A stretch of DNA of 64,000 nt from Planctomycetota bacterium. Lineage in GTDB: Bacteria > Planctomycetota > Planctomycetia > Planctomycetales > Planctomycetaceae. The translations under genes and the position numbers were made by a program. The notes beneath the pieces were generated by a model that worked only from the letters and a program-made list of their open reading frames with translations, had not been told where the DNA came from and made no database searches. Positions within the stretch are counted from its first letter, which is position 1. Every line of letters begins with the position of its first letter. This document shows positions 8,940-17,490 of this stretch, piece after piece. The DNA lies in contig VGZH01000005.1 of NCBI GenBank assembly GCA_016872645.1, positions 31,116 to 95,115 of the forward strand, read 5' to 3'.

Positions 8940-10220
8940 TCACTGCAACTGCACGATCTTTGCGCCGGAGTAGTAGTAGCGGACGATTTCGTAGCAGGTC
9001 TTACCCAATTGGCTCTGCCCGCGAGCGCCCCATTGGCAGAGTCCAACGGCGTGGCCGTGACCTCGGCCTTCGAAATGCAGGGTGCTCGACTTGCCGGTTT
9101 CGCTGATTGAGAAGAACGGGCTGTAAAGCGTCGACACTGAAAGTTGCCGGCGCAGCGTCGCGGCCGAGATCCGGTGCGTCCGTTGGCCGTCGCTGACCGC
9201 GAACTCTGGGACTTCGGTGCCGCGATCGGGATTTCCGCTGGCGAGCTTGATCGATTGCAGCTTCTCCAACGTCTTCCCCTCCGAGCGAAAGTATGCCTTA
9301 AGCTTGGTCTCGACCTCCGCCTTGGGCAGATCGGCTTGCCAGCGATAGAGCTTCGCCTCGCGGCAAAAGTCGCACGGAACGCTCTTCAGGGCGGCGACCG
9401 CATCGGAGAAGACCGCGTTACCTTGCGTCGTGTGCCCGCCGCACGTGGCCGAGTAGTACGTGCGGAAGAGCCGTCCTTGATACGTGCAGACCATGCCCGT
9501 CGTGTCGCGCACGATTTGGCGACTCGCCTCACTCTCGCCGGCCAAGCGGCGTGAACCGTCGCGGTATTGAAAGCCGAGGTATTTCTGACTGCTCGTCGAG
9601 GCGAACAGATCGAATTCCGAGTCCCCTTCATCGCTGCGAACCACGTCGAGTGCGTACGTCCTCGCGACGATCGCCTGAGCCTTGCGAGCTTCGACGCCGA
9701 AGGACGTCGGCATCTCGCTGTCCACAACGCTCGCGAGATAATCCCCCAACGGCAACACGTTGACGGCGAGCACTCCACCCCCCGACCTGCGAAAGAGCCG
9801 CAGGTTACCGCGGTACTCGTGGCCGTTGACCCAGATCGACGGCGACTGTGTCACGGCGATTTCCAGCCGAGTGACCGCGTGCTCGGCCTTGCCGATCTTG
9901 AACCCGTTGCTTGTGGCGCTGACGGTTGTCGAACCCAACGACTGCCCGCGCGACAGCACTTTGTCGCTCCCCACCGGCCGAAGCTGATACGGCCCGTCTA
10001 TCGACAGCTCAATCTGCTTTTGCGGCGAAGAGGTGACAGCCACACGCACGGTCGTCTGATCGGCTCGCGACAATGCTTTCGAGGTCGCTGCCAAAGATTC
10101 ATGCGGTCCGCCAGTCAACGACGCACGTGGCGGCCGCCGCAGGCTCCACGGCGCAATAACCAGCACAGCCACAAGTGCCAGCAGGCTCAGCGACAATGCG
10201 GCGGTGCGAGCGTGTTTCAT
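8940..10220 (-). CDS. SpoIID/LytB domain protein
   Basis: 426 residues with an N-terminal hydrophobic anchor or signal (about residues 8-26). A SpoIID-like domain follows: LPLGDYLASVVDSEMP, then KAQAIVARTYAL, the Cys-containing YYSATCGGHTTQGNAVF, and a C-terminal GRGHGHAVGLCQWGARGQ segment. SpoIID enzymes are lytic transglycosylases acting on denuded glycan strands. Family homologues also occur in non-sporulating bacteria, where the substrate is less clear. The start ATG overlaps the stop of the upstream histidine kinase gene (ATGA at 10217-10220), so the two are translationally coupled. Being downstream of a sensor kinase suggests an envelope role, which is inference. Confidence 0.88.
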   Translation of the reverse strand: MKHARTAALSLSLLALVAVLVIAPWSLRRPPRASLTGGPHESLAATSKALSRADQTTVRVAVTSSPQKQIELSIDGPYQLRPVGSDKVLSRGQSLGSTTVSATSNGFKIGKAEHAVTRLEIAVTQSPSIWVNGHEYRGNLRLFRRSGGGVLAVNVLPLGDYLASVVDSEMPTSFGVEARKAQAIVARTYALDVVRSDEGDSEFDLFASTSSQKYLGFQYRDGSRRLAGESEASRQIVRDTTGMVCTYQGRLFRTYYSATCGGHTTQGNAVFSDAVAALKSVPCDFCREAKLYRWQADLPKAEVETKLKAYFRSEGKTLEKLQSIKLASGNPDRGTEVPEFAVSDGQRTHRISAATLRRQLSVSTLYSPFFSISETGKSSTLHFEGRGHGHAVGLCQWGARGQSQLGKTCYEIVRYYYSGAKIVQLQ

Positions 10221-11602
10221 GGAGCCAAGTCGTGGGGTCGATGCGGAGTAGGACTCGAACGGAGCTTCTCGGAATTGTCGTCGGGCAGCAACACGGAAAA
10301 CGTCGTCCCGCTGGGAGAGGTGTCCGTCAGTTCGATGCGGCCATCATTGCGTTCGAGGATCAGACGGCAGACGAACAAGCCGAGGCCGGTGCCGGTTTCT
10401 TTCGTCGTGAAGTAGGGCTGGAAGAGGCGGGCTCGGTCGGATTCGGAGATACCACAACCGTTGTCACGGATTTCCACACGCAGCCAGCGATCGTCGCGCT
10501 TGGTGGTGATTTCGATGGCGCCTCCTTCGGCGGTGGCGTCCATCGCGTTGAGGATCAGGTTCAGGAAAATTTGCACCAACTGGTCGCGCACAGCATTGAG
10601 TTTCGGGAGTCCCTCGGCATAGTGCGTGACGATCTGCTTGTTCTTGCGGCGTTTGTAGTACTTGGCGATGTTGAGCGCGGCTTCGAGCACCTCCTGCAAG
10701 TCACATTGGCTCCGTTCGAGCGTGGCGGGGCGGCTGAAGTCAATCAGCTCACGCAGAGTTCTCTGGATGCGGCGGAGTTGGTCATCGACCATCTGGTAGC
10801 GTTCGCGGGTGTAGTCATCGACATCGCGGCGGTTGAGCAGTTGAATCACCGAGCTGATACCGGCCAGCGGGTTTCCCACCTCATGAGCGATCCCGGCAGC
10901 GAGCAAACCGAATGCGGCTTGTTTCTCTTGCTGGAGGACGAACGCCTGCGATTCACGCAGCTCGCTCGTGCGAACTTCGATGCGTTGTTCGAGTTCGTGC
11001 TGGTGTTTTTGCAGTTCGTCGTTGAAGAACGACAGCCGACGCCCCGCCGATTGCAGCAACCCTGCGAGTGCGGTGCTGGCCCACGTCACCCACCCCAGCC
11101 AGATCAGCATCAGCAACACGCGCGTCGGTTCGTTCGGCGAATGGGGCGACGTGGCGAATGCCAAGATCGCGAAGCTCAGCGCATGCAGAACAAAAGTGGA
11201 AAACGTGATCCAGCGCGAATAGCGAAATGCACAGACCAGCAGGGACAGAAAATAGTAAAAGCGGAAAGGACTTTCCAAACCCTCGTCGAAGTGACACAGC
11301 ACGCCGATGAAGAGTGCTTCCATCAGCGAGATCACCATTGGGACGCGGTTGAGGAAGACTCGGCCGCGCAGACTGAAGTACGAATCGGCGATCGCGTAGA
11401 TGGCACCTAACGTCAGGATACCATTCAAGACTTGCCGATTCGACAGCCATTCCGGCAATACGGTGTGAGACTCGGCGGACTCGCGTCCCAGGACATTCAC
11501 AAGCGCGTACCCAACCGCCAGGCCAAACCACCGGATGCGAACCGTGATGGCTTCGGCCGAAAGTTCAAAGCTGCGATCGTCGCGAGGCGATGTGGCGAAC
11601 AC
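10217..11602 (-). CDS. Membrane sensor histidine kinase, six TM segments
   Basis: 461 residues starting at GTG 11602. Six hydrophobic segments are visible (about 24-40, 58-76, 87-105, 113-128, 133-150 and 162-183), then a coiled-coil linker. The HisKA domain has H240 in GIAHEVGNPLAGIS; the ATPase domain has the N-box NLILNAMDA, G1 DNGCGI and G2 GTGLGLF. The HEVGNPL form is typical of NtrB/AtoS-like kinases that signal to sigma-54 activators. No response regulator is adjacent, so the partner is elsewhere. The gene starts 9 nt after a methyltransferase gene and overlaps the SpoIID gene by 4 nt, forming a three-gene operon. Confidence 0.93.
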   Translation of the reverse strand: MFATSPRDDRSFELSAEAITVRIRWFGLAVGYALVNVLGRESAESHTVLPEWLSNRQVLNGILTLGAIYAIADSYFSLRGRVFLNRVPMVISLMEALFIGVLCHFDEGLESPFRFYYFLSLLVCAFRYSRWITFSTFVLHALSFAILAFATSPHSPNEPTRVLLMLIWLGWVTWASTALAGLLQSAGRRLSFFNDELQKHQHELEQRIEVRTSELRESQAFVLQQEKQAAFGLLAAGIAHEVGNPLAGISSVIQLLNRRDVDDYTRERYQMVDDQLRRIQRTLRELIDFSRPATLERSQCDLQEVLEAALNIAKYYKRRKNKQIVTHYAEGLPKLNAVRDQLVQIFLNLILNAMDATAEGGAIEITTKRDDRWLRVEIRDNGCGISESDRARLFQPYFTTKETGTGLGLFVCRLILERNDGRIELTDTSPSGTTFSVLLPDDNSEKLRSSPTPHRPHDLAP

Positions 11603-11611
11603 GGAATTCCG

Positions 11612-12304
11612 CTACGGCTTTTGCAAATGTTGCACCCACGCGGGTGGGATGTTGACGAAGACCCAACTGCGATTGATGCGATGTTTAGACAGATAATTGT
11701 TGGCGATGCGATCGAGTTCGTTGAGCCGCGTCTTCTCGTCCTTGTTTGCGACGAGCTTTCGCAACGGGCGAACATACATGTACTCGAAATAGCTTAGCGT
11801 TCCTCCGGGGGCGAGCAGCTTGAAGTAAGTCTCGAAAATCGACTGCACCAGCTCGGCCGGGAAGTTATTCAGCGGCAGGCCGCTGATGAGGATGTCGTAG
11901 GGTTCGGTCGCGGTGAACTCTTGGATTGGGCAGACGTGAACCTGCGAGCGATCTGCGACCGCGCGGTAGTTTGGATCGGTTGCGAAGCGTTCCCGCAGCA
12001 ATCCGGCGAATGTCTCGTTCAATTCGACGAGATCGAAACGGTCCTCCGGGCGGAGCAACCGGACGATCCGTTGCGTCACAGCACCGGTCCCGGGACCAAT
12101 TTCCAGGATGCGACCGGGGCGATCGCGTCGAGCCATCGGGCCGGTCATCGCTTTTGCGAGGAAGCGACTGCTGGGGGCGACAGCCCCGGTGGTTTCGAAT
12201 CGTTGCCGAAATTGCCGCCAGAACTCCCAATGATCTTTCAAAAACTGCGTCATGCTCGACTTTGTAGCGGCCGATCGAATGAATTCCCAAGCCAGCGGTT
12301 TCAT
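11612..12304 (-). CDS. SAM-dependent methyltransferase, phospholipid-methyltransferase type
   Basis: About 230 residues from ATG 12304 (ATG 12253 is an alternative). Longer upstream extensions would overlap the divergent gene and are not conserved-looking. TGAVAPSSRFLAKAM at the N-terminus, motif I LEIGPGTGAVTQ, VELNETFAGLL and the GTLSYFEYMYVRP end match the phosphatidylethanolamine N-methyltransferase (PmtA)-like or rRNA-methylase-like class I family. It transfers methyl groups from SAM; a lipid acceptor is the best guess from similarity. It is the first gene of the kinase/SpoIID operon, so all three may act on the cell envelope. Confidence 0.75.
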   Translation of the reverse strand: MKPLAWEFIRSAATKSSMTQFLKDHWEFWRQFRQRFETTGAVAPSSRFLAKAMTGPMARRDRPGRILEIGPGTGAVTQRIVRLLRPEDRFDLVELNETFAGLLRERFATDPNYRAVADRSQVHVCPIQEFTATEPYDILISGLPLNNFPAELVQSIFETYFKLLAPGGTLSYFEYMYVRPLRKLVANKDEKTRLNELDRIANNYLSKHRINRSWVFVNIPPAWVQHLQKP

Positions 12305-12363
12305 GCAGGGTGACGGACGGCAATAATCCGCTCGCAACTTTCCAAAGGACGATGGAGGCGGTA

Positions 12364-13368
12364 ATGCAAAAGATACTGTTGGGCGTCGGACTGTGCTGGT
12401 TGTTGCTGCTTTCAAGCGGAGGCATAGGGCTGGCTCAGGAAAAGGACCAGAAGTCCTCGCCGAAGTTGCCGGCCAATCCGACGGCGTGGATCAACTCGCC
12501 CCCCATCAGCAACGAAATGCTCGCCGGCAAGGCGGCGGTGTTGTACTTCTTCGAAGAGACCTGCCCGCGGTGCGTCGAGGCTTGGCCGAGAAACTTGACG
12601 GCTGCGACGAAGTTCGACGGCTCGCCGGTGATGTTCATCGGAGTAAATTCCGGCACGCCTCGTCCGCAGTTGGAGGCGTACCTTCGCAAGCACAATGTGA
12701 AGTGGCCGGTGATCTGTGATTCGGACCGCTCGTTCGAGAGGCAATTCGATTTCACCATCTCGCTGGAGAACATCAAACAAGTTCGGATGTTAATGCCGGA
12801 CGGCAAGTTCAAAACTGGCGAGGCTGACAACATCGAAGGCTCGGGCACCGACGCCCTGCGCGATGCCAATTGGAAGATCGATCCGAAAGACCTTCCGGCG
12901 GTGCTCAAGCCAGCCTGGCTGGCGATCGAGTTTGGCAATTATCCCGGAGCCGCTCAGACGCTAAAGAAGAATCTCAACGGCAAAGGGGAGATCAAAGAAG
13001 CGGCATCACGGCTCAATCAGTTCGTGCTTGACGACCTCGCCGGGCAGACGGAGGCCGCGAAGAAGTTGCTCGACGACGGCAAGAAGTGGGAGGCCTTTAA
13101 GCGGTATGGAGCGATCACCACTAAATTCAAAGGCTTTGCCATTCCGGCCGATGTCGGCTCGACTCTCAAAGAGCTGTCCACCGATGAAGCGATCAAGGAA
13201 GAGCAAGCCGCCATGCGACAGTTCGACCTGGCGGCTCAATCGGCCTCTCGCTCGCCGAGCGCTCGCAAGGGAGCGATCAAGCAACTCGAAAAGCTCATCA
13301 AGGATCACCCCGATACCGAGGCGGCGGCAGAGGCTCAAAAAGTGATCGAGCAACAGGGCGTAATGTGA
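12364..13368 (+). CDS. Exported thioredoxin-fold protein with C-terminal helical repeats
   Basis: 334 residues. ATG 12364 is preferred because GGAGG sits 5 nt upstream and a clean signal peptide follows (MQKILLGVGL up to GLAQ). A TlpA/redoxin-like domain has the redox pair C67-P-R-C70 (FFEETCPRC) and GVNSGTPRPQLEAYLRKH. The C-terminal 150 residues are helical and TPR-like (KKLLDDGKKWEAFKRY, ending in EAAAEAQKVIEQQ). It is likely a periplasmic thiol-disulfide reductase or a redox-sensing adaptor. The gene is divergent from the methyltransferase; the 59-nt space must hold both promoters. Confidence 0.82.
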   Translation: MQKILLGVGLCWLLLLSSGGIGLAQEKDQKSSPKLPANPTAWINSPPISNEMLAGKAAVLYFFEETCPRCVEAWPRNLTAATKFDGSPVMFIGVNSGTPRPQLEAYLRKHNVKWPVICDSDRSFERQFDFTISLENIKQVRMLMPDGKFKTGEADNIEGSGTDALRDANWKIDPKDLPAVLKPAWLAIEFGNYPGAAQTLKKNLNGKGEIKEAASRLNQFVLDDLAGQTEAAKKLLDDGKKWEAFKRYGAITTKFKGFAIPADVGSTLKELSTDEAIKEEQAAMRQFDLAAQSASRSPSARKGAIKQLEKLIKDHPDTEAAAEAQKVIEQQGVM

Positions 13369-13453
13369 TGCCAAGATCGCAGTGTTCCATTGGACAAACG
13401 CAGCTCTGCGTTCCAAGTCGCACTTCTCCATTCTCGCTTCGCAATCCTTCACC

Positions 13454-14404
13454 ATGACCGAAACCTCTCTGGCTGATGCGCATTCCAAGCTGGACCGGCT
13501 CAAACGGAACCTGGCGACTGTCATTCAAGGCAAGCCGCACTGCTTGGACATGTTGACGATCGCGCTGCTGGCGGGTGGTTCGGTTCTGATGGAGGACGTT
13601 CCAGGGGTCGGAAAAACGACGCTGGCAAAGGCCCTGGCCCGGTCAGTCGATCTCACGTTTCACCGTATCCAGTTCACTCCGGATTTGTTGCCAGCGGATA
13701 TTTTGGGGTCGTCGATCTACAACCCGAACGACGGCTCGTTCCATTTCCGTAAGGGGCCGATCTTTTGTCATGTGCTGCTGGCCGATGAGATCAACCGTGC
13801 TTCGCCGCGCACGCAGTCCGCGCTGCTGGAAGCGATGAGCGAATCGCAAGCCACGATTGAAGGGGAACGTCACGTCTTGCAGACGCCCTTCATCGTGCTG
13901 GCGACTCAAAACCCGGTTGAGTATCACGGCACCTATCCGCTGCCCGAAGCGCAGCTCGACCGCTTCTTGATCCTGTTGGACCTCGGCTATCCCGACATCG
14001 ATACCGAGATCAGCATTCTCTTTTCGCAGCAGGAAGAGCACCCGCTCGAGCACCTGCAACCAGTGCTCGGCGGGGATGAACTGCGAGCCTTGCAACGAGA
14101 GGTTCATCATGTGCGGGTGGAGCCCACCGTTGCTCACTACCTCATCGAGATCGTGAACGAAACTCGCAAGGAGCCACGATTGAAGCTCGGCGTCAGCCCA
14201 CGCGGCTCACTGATGCTGTTTCGGGCGGCTCAGGCCGCGGCATTTGCCAAAGGCCGCAGCTATGTGATCCCCGACGACATCCAAGAGCTGGCCACCTACG
14301 TGCTCGCTCACCGAGTGATCCTGACGTCGCAAGCGAAGTACGGCGGTGTCACCAAGCCGGGAATCATCTCTGACATCGTCCGCCGCGTCAGCGTGCCGAC
14401 CTGA
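13454..14404 (+). CDS. MoxR family AAA+ ATPase
   Basis: 316 residues from ATG 13454. Walker A GVGKTT is at 51-56, Walker B LLADEIN around 108-114, and the sensor-1 region ATQNPVEYHGTYPLPEAQLDRF is intact. The C-terminal lid domain (SPRGSLMLFRAAQAAA) is intact. MoxR ATPases act as chaperones, usually encoded with a DUF58 protein and von Willebrand factor A proteins. Here the next gene is convergent and unrelated, so the usual partners are missing from this locus. Confidence 0.95.
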   Translation: MTETSLADAHSKLDRLKRNLATVIQGKPHCLDMLTIALLAGGSVLMEDVPGVGKTTLAKALARSVDLTFHRIQFTPDLLPADILGSSIYNPNDGSFHFRKGPIFCHVLLADEINRASPRTQSALLEAMSESQATIEGERHVLQTPFIVLATQNPVEYHGTYPLPEAQLDRFLILLDLGYPDIDTEISILFSQQEEHPLEHLQPVLGGDELRALQREVHHVRVEPTVAHYLIEIVNETRKEPRLKLGVSPRGSLMLFRAAQAAAFAKGRSYVIPDDIQELATYVLAHRVILTSQAKYGGVTKPGIISDIVRRVSVPT

Positions 14405-14425
14405 GTGACTCCGCTGCGAGTTTCC

Positions 14426-15184
14426 CTACGCATCGACCAGCAGGACTCCGACCAGCAGGTCGTACAGAGCGTGACTGCCGGCGGTGATCCCGAAGCCTCG
14501 CAGCACGAACAGTCCCGCAAAGATTCCGCCAGCCAGCGCGCGAAAGCAGAAGCGAAACAGATCGAATAGCTCGCCCGACGGGCCAGCATGATGAGCGGCC
14601 GAAAACAATAAGCTCGTCATCAGTACGGCCAACGGCGTGGCCCATGCTCGAAGCAGCGCTGGCTGTCGTAGCAGCGCGATCGAAGCGGGCAACAGCGTGA
14701 GACGGAACATCACTTCCTCGTAGATTCCGGCTCCAACATAGCCGAGCGCTCGTGCAAAAGTGGCTGCCTCGGCAGGCGTCAGTGCGGCGACCAAGTGAGT
14801 CCCGGTGTGTTCCAGGTTGGTCAGCGAAAAGACTCGGCTTTGCAATTGGCCCAGCAGCAAGAGCAGAAAAGCGAAGACGACGCTCTCGGCAAACATGCCG
14901 GCGAGCGTCTCGGCGGAAACTCGCCACGGATGCCGCTCGATCCATTGCCACGTCAGCAAACCGACAATGACCAGCAGCGGCGGCAACCATCCGACTCCCA
15001 GGCCAATGGCCTCTAAGCCGCCGCGCAGCCAGACGTCGGCACCGCTGCGAATCTGAGCCGCGTTGCGACCTCCGACCCAGATCACGCCCATCTCGTAAGC
15101 GATCAGCATCGGCATCAAGAACACCAGCGACGGCCACGGCAGTCGTGACTGCTGCCAGTATTCAGATTTGCTGCTCCGTTTCAT
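14426..15184 (-). CDS. CPBP family intramembrane metalloprotease (CAAX-like)
   Basis: 252 residues with about seven hydrophobic segments. The three Abi/CPBP motifs are visible: E156-E157 with R161 (GIYEEVMFR), H198/H199 in LLFSAAHHAG, and GITAGSHALYDLL near the C-terminus. These proteases cleave membrane-associated peptides or prenylated proteins. It is the last gene of a reverse-strand run behind an HpcH/HpaI aldolase, 126 nt downstream of it; the link may be only transcriptional. No bacteriocin gene is nearby. Confidence 0.9.
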   Translation of the reverse strand: MKRSSKSEYWQQSRLPWPSLVFLMPMLIAYEMGVIWVGGRNAAQIRSGADVWLRGGLEAIGLGVGWLPPLLVIVGLLTWQWIERHPWRVSAETLAGMFAESVVFAFLLLLLGQLQSRVFSLTNLEHTGTHLVAALTPAEAATFARALGYVGAGIYEEVMFRLTLLPASIALLRQPALLRAWATPLAVLMTSLLFSAAHHAGPSGELFDLFRFCFRALAGGIFAGLFVLRGFGITAGSHALYDLLVGVLLVDA

Positions 15185-15310
15185 GCGGCGGAATGTAGCT
15201 GTCTCGTTCCGCGAGTCGAATGCCGGACTTGGTGATATTTGCCGTGCCGAGTCATGTCGCGCAAGTCACGTCGATAATCACCCGGAAACTCCTCTCGCGG
15301 AGTCAAGGGA

Positions 15311-16087
15311 CTACGTTGTAAAGAACTTGGCGAAGTTCGTCTTCACTGCGTTCAGCCCAGCCTGGACGACGCGCGAGTCATTTGACACGGACAGCATCCG
15401 ACAGCCTTTCGAGTACAGCATCTCGCAGTGCTCGGCATTCGGAGTGACCGCGCCCCACGGCTTGTTGTGCTTGCGACAGGCGGCAGCGACCTTGTCGATG
15501 GCCTCTTGGCACTTCGGGTGCATGAAGTCGCCGGTCACTCCCAGAGCCTGGCTCAGATCGGAGGGGCCGACGAACAACAGGTCCACGCCGTCGATCGCGG
15601 CGATCGCGTCCACGCACGCCACGGATTCGAGAGTCTCGATCTGAATCGCCAGGAAATTGTTTTGGTTTGCTTCCTGCGTGAACTTGGCGAGCGGCAACAA
15701 CGTGTAGCGGCCGTCGAAGCCGCTGACGTTCAACCCGCGATTACCTCGCGGAGCAAACTTCGTCCAACGCACGATCTGTTCGGCCTGCTCGGCGGAATAG
15801 ACCATGGCGGCCATGATGCCGCCAGCGCCGGCTTCGAGGCATTTCGTAAACAAGGCGTAATCAGTGGGTGCGATGCGGACAAAGCAGTCAAGGTTTTGGC
15901 TGCGTGCCGCCGTGCAGGCGATCTCCAGATTCTCCATCGAGAACCCGACGTGTTCGTGGTCGAGCCACAGCCCATCGAAGCCTCCATTGAAGCCGATCAT
16001 ATTGATCACGTTGTGATGCAGCACTCGGCCCAGAGCCATGTAGCGAACCGTCTCACCACGAGCCAGTTTTTCTTTCGTGCGAATCAT
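15311..16087 (-). CDS. HpcH/HpaI family aldolase (class II, metal dependent)
   Basis: 258 residues, normal for the family. Key segments are GFDGLWLDHEHVGFSMENLE, LDCFVRIAPTD, EAGAGGIMAAMVYSAEQAE, QIETLESVACVDAIA and DLLFVGPSDLSQALGV. The Arg and Glu of VRIAP and QIETLES and the conserved Asp of GPSDLS are those of 2-keto-3-deoxy acid / 4-hydroxy-2-oxo acid aldolases. It retro-aldol cleaves a 2-oxo acid to pyruvate plus an aldehyde. RBS AAGGAAGA lies about 6 nt before ATG 16087. It follows two exported PQQ propellers by 62 nt; substrate unknown. Confidence 0.88.
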   Translation of the reverse strand: MIRTKEKLARGETVRYMALGRVLHHNVINMIGFNGGFDGLWLDHEHVGFSMENLEIACTAARSQNLDCFVRIAPTDYALFTKCLEAGAGGIMAAMVYSAEQAEQIVRWTKFAPRGNRGLNVSGFDGRYTLLPLAKFTQEANQNNFLAIQIETLESVACVDAIAAIDGVDLLFVGPSDLSQALGVTGDFMHPKCQEAIDKVAAACRKHNKPWGAVTPNAEHCEMLYSKGCRMLSVSNDSRVVQAGLNAVKTNFAKFFTT

Positions 16088-16149
16088 GAGAGTCTTCCTT
16101 GTTTGTCACACTCAGCCCTGGTGATGGTGGCAACGATGTTGAGGTTTTC

Positions 16150-17388
16150 TTACTTCGCCTTCACGTCATAACAGGACAGCAATTCCTGATCGCGCAGGAA
16201 CAGCTTGCCGTTGCTGACGACTGGGTGTGTCCAGACCTTGCCCTGTCGGCTGCGCTTGGCGGACTGCGCCTCGAGTTTGAAGCGGCCATGTTCTTTCCAG
16301 CCCTCGGGCGAGGCATCAACAAGCACAACTTCGCCATTGTTTTCGTCGAGGCAGTACAGCATGCCGTCGGCGGACGTCACGCTTCCTTTGCCGAAGATTC
16401 GCCGTTCGACCCACGCAGTTTTGCCCGTCTTGAAGTCCATGCAGACCCAGTTTCGCTCCGAACTGCCATAGACGTAATCACCGATGCGAAGCGTTCCGCC
16501 GTGATGATTTTGCATGTCTTTGTTGGAGTAAACGTCTTCGACTTTGTTGTCTGGGCCAACCTTCGTCAGCTTGCAGCCAGCTCCGTAGCCGGACGTGATG
16601 AAGACATGACCGTCGTGAAAGATCGGCGTTGGGATCACGGCAGTTCGGCCATCCGGCCAGTCGGTCTTCCAGAGCAGCTTGCCGCTCTCGGCTGCGACCG
16701 CGACCAACGAATTGGTGAAGAGTTGCAGGTACTGTCGCTGCCCGTTGTGCTCGATGGGCGTCACCGTGGCGTATTGAGCTCCATTCGTGACTTCTTTCGA
16801 TTGCCACAGAACCTCGCCGTTTTGTTGATTCAGCGCGACGATCGCCCCCTCGCTTCCGCCCGGCGTACAGACGACACGTGGGCCGTCTACCAGCACCGAT
16901 TCGCAGTAGCCCCAGCCTGGCTTCTTGCCACCCAGTGAGGTCATCGTTTTGGTCCAATTGACCTCTCCGCTGGCGACTTCAGCACAGATCAGCGTCCCTT
17001 GGCCCCCCATCGCGTACACGCGACCGCCGTCCACTGACGGAGTACCTCGTGGTCCGTCGCCCCAGTTGTTACCAAGCCGTGTTCCGATGCGTGCCGACCA
17101 CAATTCCTTGCCGTCGTTGGGGTCAAGGCAGATCAGGAACTCGGTGTCCTCGCGAGCCCCCATCGTGAACAGCTTGCCGCCGGCGATCGAGACTCCCGAA
17201 TAGCCCATCCCGACGTCGGAGTTCAACCACACGCGAGGCGGCCCTTCCTTCGGCCACTCTTTGAGCAAGCCGGTTTCCTTCGACACGTCATCACGATCCG
17301 GGCCACGCCAATTCGGCCAGTCACTCGCCGAAAGATTGGCTGTGAGCCAACAGAATCCCACAACAGCCAGCAAAAAAAATAGACGCAT
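16150..17388 (-). CDS. Exported PQQ-type beta-propeller protein
   Basis: 412 residues. ATG 17388 is chosen for its GGGAG RBS and the signal peptide MRLFFLLAVVGFCWLTANL. Repeated blades carry the PQQ-like signature (YSGVSIAGGKLFTMGA, LDPNDGKELWSARIG, LNQQNGEVLWQSKE). The mature protein opens with DWPNWRGPDRDD, typical of planctomycete BamB-like or quinoprotein-like propellers. No catalytic residues of PQQ dehydrogenases are evident, so a binding or scaffold function is more likely than dehydrogenase activity. It is a paralogue of the gene just upstream (17491-18738). Confidence 0.9.
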   Translation of the reverse strand: MRLFFLLAVVGFCWLTANLSASDWPNWRGPDRDDVSKETGLLKEWPKEGPPRVWLNSDVGMGYSGVSIAGGKLFTMGAREDTEFLICLDPNDGKELWSARIGTRLGNNWGDGPRGTPSVDGGRVYAMGGQGTLICAEVASGEVNWTKTMTSLGGKKPGWGYCESVLVDGPRVVCTPGGSEGAIVALNQQNGEVLWQSKEVTNGAQYATVTPIEHNGQRQYLQLFTNSLVAVAAESGKLLWKTDWPDGRTAVIPTPIFHDGHVFITSGYGAGCKLTKVGPDNKVEDVYSNKDMQNHHGGTLRIGDYVYGSSERNWVCMDFKTGKTAWVERRIFGKGSVTSADGMLYCLDENNGEVVLVDASPEGWKEHGRFKLEAQSAKRSRQGKVWTHPVVSNGKLFLRDQELLSCYDVKAK

Positions 17389-17415
17389 AAAGCAACTCCC
17401 GTGTGGACTTTCGTA

Positions 17416-17437
17416 GGCTGGGCACTCTTGCCCAACC
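17416..17437. repeat. Small hairpin repeat between two PQQ propeller genes
   Basis: GGCTGGGCA (17416-17424) and TGCCCAACC (17429-17437) pair at 8 of 9 positions around a CTCT loop. It sits in the 102-nt gap between two co-oriented genes. No U-tract follows on the coding strand, so it may be a repeat or an attenuating or stabilising hairpin rather than a classical terminator. Confidence 0.5.
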
Positions 17438-17490
17438 GGTGTCTGCCGCCGTTTGAGACGGGTAAAGGCGTCCATTCTGCAATGGCAGCA

